This document shows positions 32,579 through 33,471 of a stretch of 33,471 nt of DNA, one piece after another (the first letter of the stretch is position 1; every line of letters starts with the position of its first letter). The notes under the pieces were generated by a model. It was given only the letters and a program-made list of their open reading frames with translations, was not told the DNA's origin and ran no database searches. The translations under genes were made by a program, and so were the position numbers. This stretch comes from Chitinophagaceae bacterium UBA5175 (GTDB lineage: Bacteria > Bacteroidota > Bacteroidia > Chitinophagales > Chitinophagaceae). Location: contig DHWT01000018.1 of assembly GCA_002413325.1 (NCBI GenBank), forward strand, positions 1-33,471, in the 5' to 3' direction.

Positions 32579-33471
32579 ATGAATGCAGTTTATGGGAAAA
32601 TAATATTTATAATGGGTTTGATCACATGCCTGTCGGTTTCAGGCTATGCACAACCGGATAACAGTAAGCTCCGCATTATCATGTTCGGCGCTCATCCCGA
32701 TGATTGCGATGAAATGAGTTCCGGCACTGCCGCCCTTTATGCACAGATGGGGTATGCGGTAAAGTTTGTTTCTGTTACCAACGGGGATGCCGGTCACCAG
32801 ACATTAAAAGGGAAGGAACTGGCAAAAAGAAGGTATGCGGAAACTCAGGAAGCTGCCAGACGCCTGGGAATCACCTATGATGTGCTCGACAATCATGATG
32901 GTCTGCTGATGCCGACCCTGGACGTGAGACTGGAAATCATAAAAAAGATTCGCGAATGGAATGCAGATGTGGTTTTTGCCCCCCGTCCCAATGATTATCA
33001 CCCCGACCACCGCTATACCGGTGTGCTGGTGCAGGATGCGGCCTATATGGTGGCGGTCCCTGATATTGCTCCGGAAACGCCGGCCCTGAGGAAAAACCCG
33101 GTCTTCTTATATTACAGGGATCATTTTCAAAGACCCAACCCCTTTCGTCCGGACGTTGTGGTGGATATATCTGCGACCTATAATAAGAAAATTGCGGATC
33201 TGGATGCCCATGTATCCCAAATGTATGAGTGGCTGCCCTGGATCGGCGGTTATTCCGACCAGGTGCCGGCAGGTAAGGAAGACCGTATCAAGTGGCTTGC
33301 CGGAAGAAGTGCGCAACCCATTAATGCCGAAACAAGGGCGTCCCTGGAAAAATGGTACGGGAAGGAGCGGGCTGATACGGTTAAATATGTGGAAGCATTT
33401 GAAATATGCGAATACGGCGCGCAACCCAGTGAGGAGGGTATAAAAAAATTATTCCCCATGCTCGGTAAATA
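32579..33471 (+). CDS. secreted PIG-L/LmbE-family deacetylase (reaches window edge)
   Basis: An open frame of about 297 codons from the ATG at 32579 to the last base; the window ends on TA of what may be the stop codon after ...PMLGK. A signal peptide (about 1-25, ending SGYAQ) predicts export. The zinc-binding motif of the PIG-L family is present (AH39-P-D-D42-CDE), and the second site is P-N-D-Y-H141-P-D-H144-R. Between them are SVTNGDAGHQ and RRYAETQEAARRLGI, also typical. Family members remove N-acetyl groups from GlcNAc-type sugars or related conjugates. The actual substrate is unknown. The C-terminus may lie just beyond the window. Confidence 0.92.
   Translation, partial: MNAVYGKIIFIMGLITCLSVSGYAQPDNSKLRIIMFGAHPDDCDEMSSGTAALYAQMGYAVKFVSVTNGDAGHQTLKGKELAKRRYAETQEAARRLGITYDVLDNHDGLLMPTLDVRLEIIKKIREWNADVVFAPRPNDYHPDHRYTGVLVQDAAYMVAVPDIAPETPALRKNPVFLYYRDHFQRPNPFRPDVVVDISATYNKKIADLDAHVSQMYEWLPWIGGYSDQVPAGKEDRIKWLAGRSAQPINAETRASLEKWYGKERADTVKYVEAFEICEYGAQPSEEGIKKLFPMLGK

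Noticed and set aside
32382..32582. 66-codon plus-strand frame before the PIG-L gene
   Set aside because: No signal for translation, no family-like content, and it overlaps the leader of the deacetylase gene.
28680..33471. A direct repeat of the tmRNA 3' end marking an integrated element
   Set aside because: No second copy of the T-arm/acceptor sequence and no integrase gene were found in the window, so integration is only an inference from composition and content.

Overview
The window looks like a chromosomal segment of a Bacteroidota bacterium, probably in or near the Chitinophagaceae/Sphingobacteriia. Several independent signs agree. Promoter -7 elements match TAnnTTTG. Shine-Dalgarno sequences are largely missing. 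One secreted protein carries a type IX secretion C-terminal sorting domain. There are DUF3667, bacterial GH3 and M13 lipoprotein genes, and the tmRNA tag ends in YAMAA. No rRNA, tRNA, CRISPR array or intact insertion sequence was seen.

Layout. 1-4.5 kb: a minus-strand pair (PAP2 phosphatase, then a GT39 glycosyltransferase), a secreted class A beta-lactamase-like serine hydrolase, and a small secreted protein. 4.5-6.5 kb: an M13 zinc metallopeptidase lipoprotein. 6.6-11.4 kb: a complete TetR-controlled tripartite efflux operon (tetR, TolC-like, EmrA-like, EmrB-like) with a palindromic operator and a strong terminator. 11.4-14.5 kb: two secreted proteins, a beta-helix/PKD/T9SS protein and a YD-repeat-like protein. 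14.6-21.3 kb: four tightly packed or overlapping genes (DUF3667, MazG, a 1266-residue membrane histidine kinase starting at TTG, and an acyltransferase). 21.3-23.9 kb, minus strand: a PolX/PHP protein whose polymerase site has lost its catalytic aspartates, an unlisted 32-residue Lys/Ala/Pro histone H1-like peptide with its own terminator, then rpmA and rplU. 24.0-28.2 kb: GH3-family enzyme, dxr and rseP. 28.3-28.8 kb: ssrA (tmRNA) with promoter and terminator.

From 28.8 to about 32.6 kb the DNA is visibly more AT-rich and gene-poor, and it looks accessory. It holds a single-domain ModE-like regulator, followed by a ModE-type palindrome just upstream of a small outer-membrane barrel gene. It also holds an unknown lipoprotein, a small outer-membrane-like protein, an unusual pair of mutually exclusive perfect hairpins, and the decayed remains of a HigA-type antitoxin. 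The window ends inside or exactly at the end of a secreted PIG-L/LmbE deacetylase gene.

The most unusual items are the ModE-like protein without a molybdate-binding domain plus its candidate operator, the 32-residue DNA-binding-like peptide flanked by a long AT-rich inverted repeat, the polymerase-dead PolX, and the overlapping hairpins at 31.8 kb. Functions are read from motifs by eye; no database search was run.
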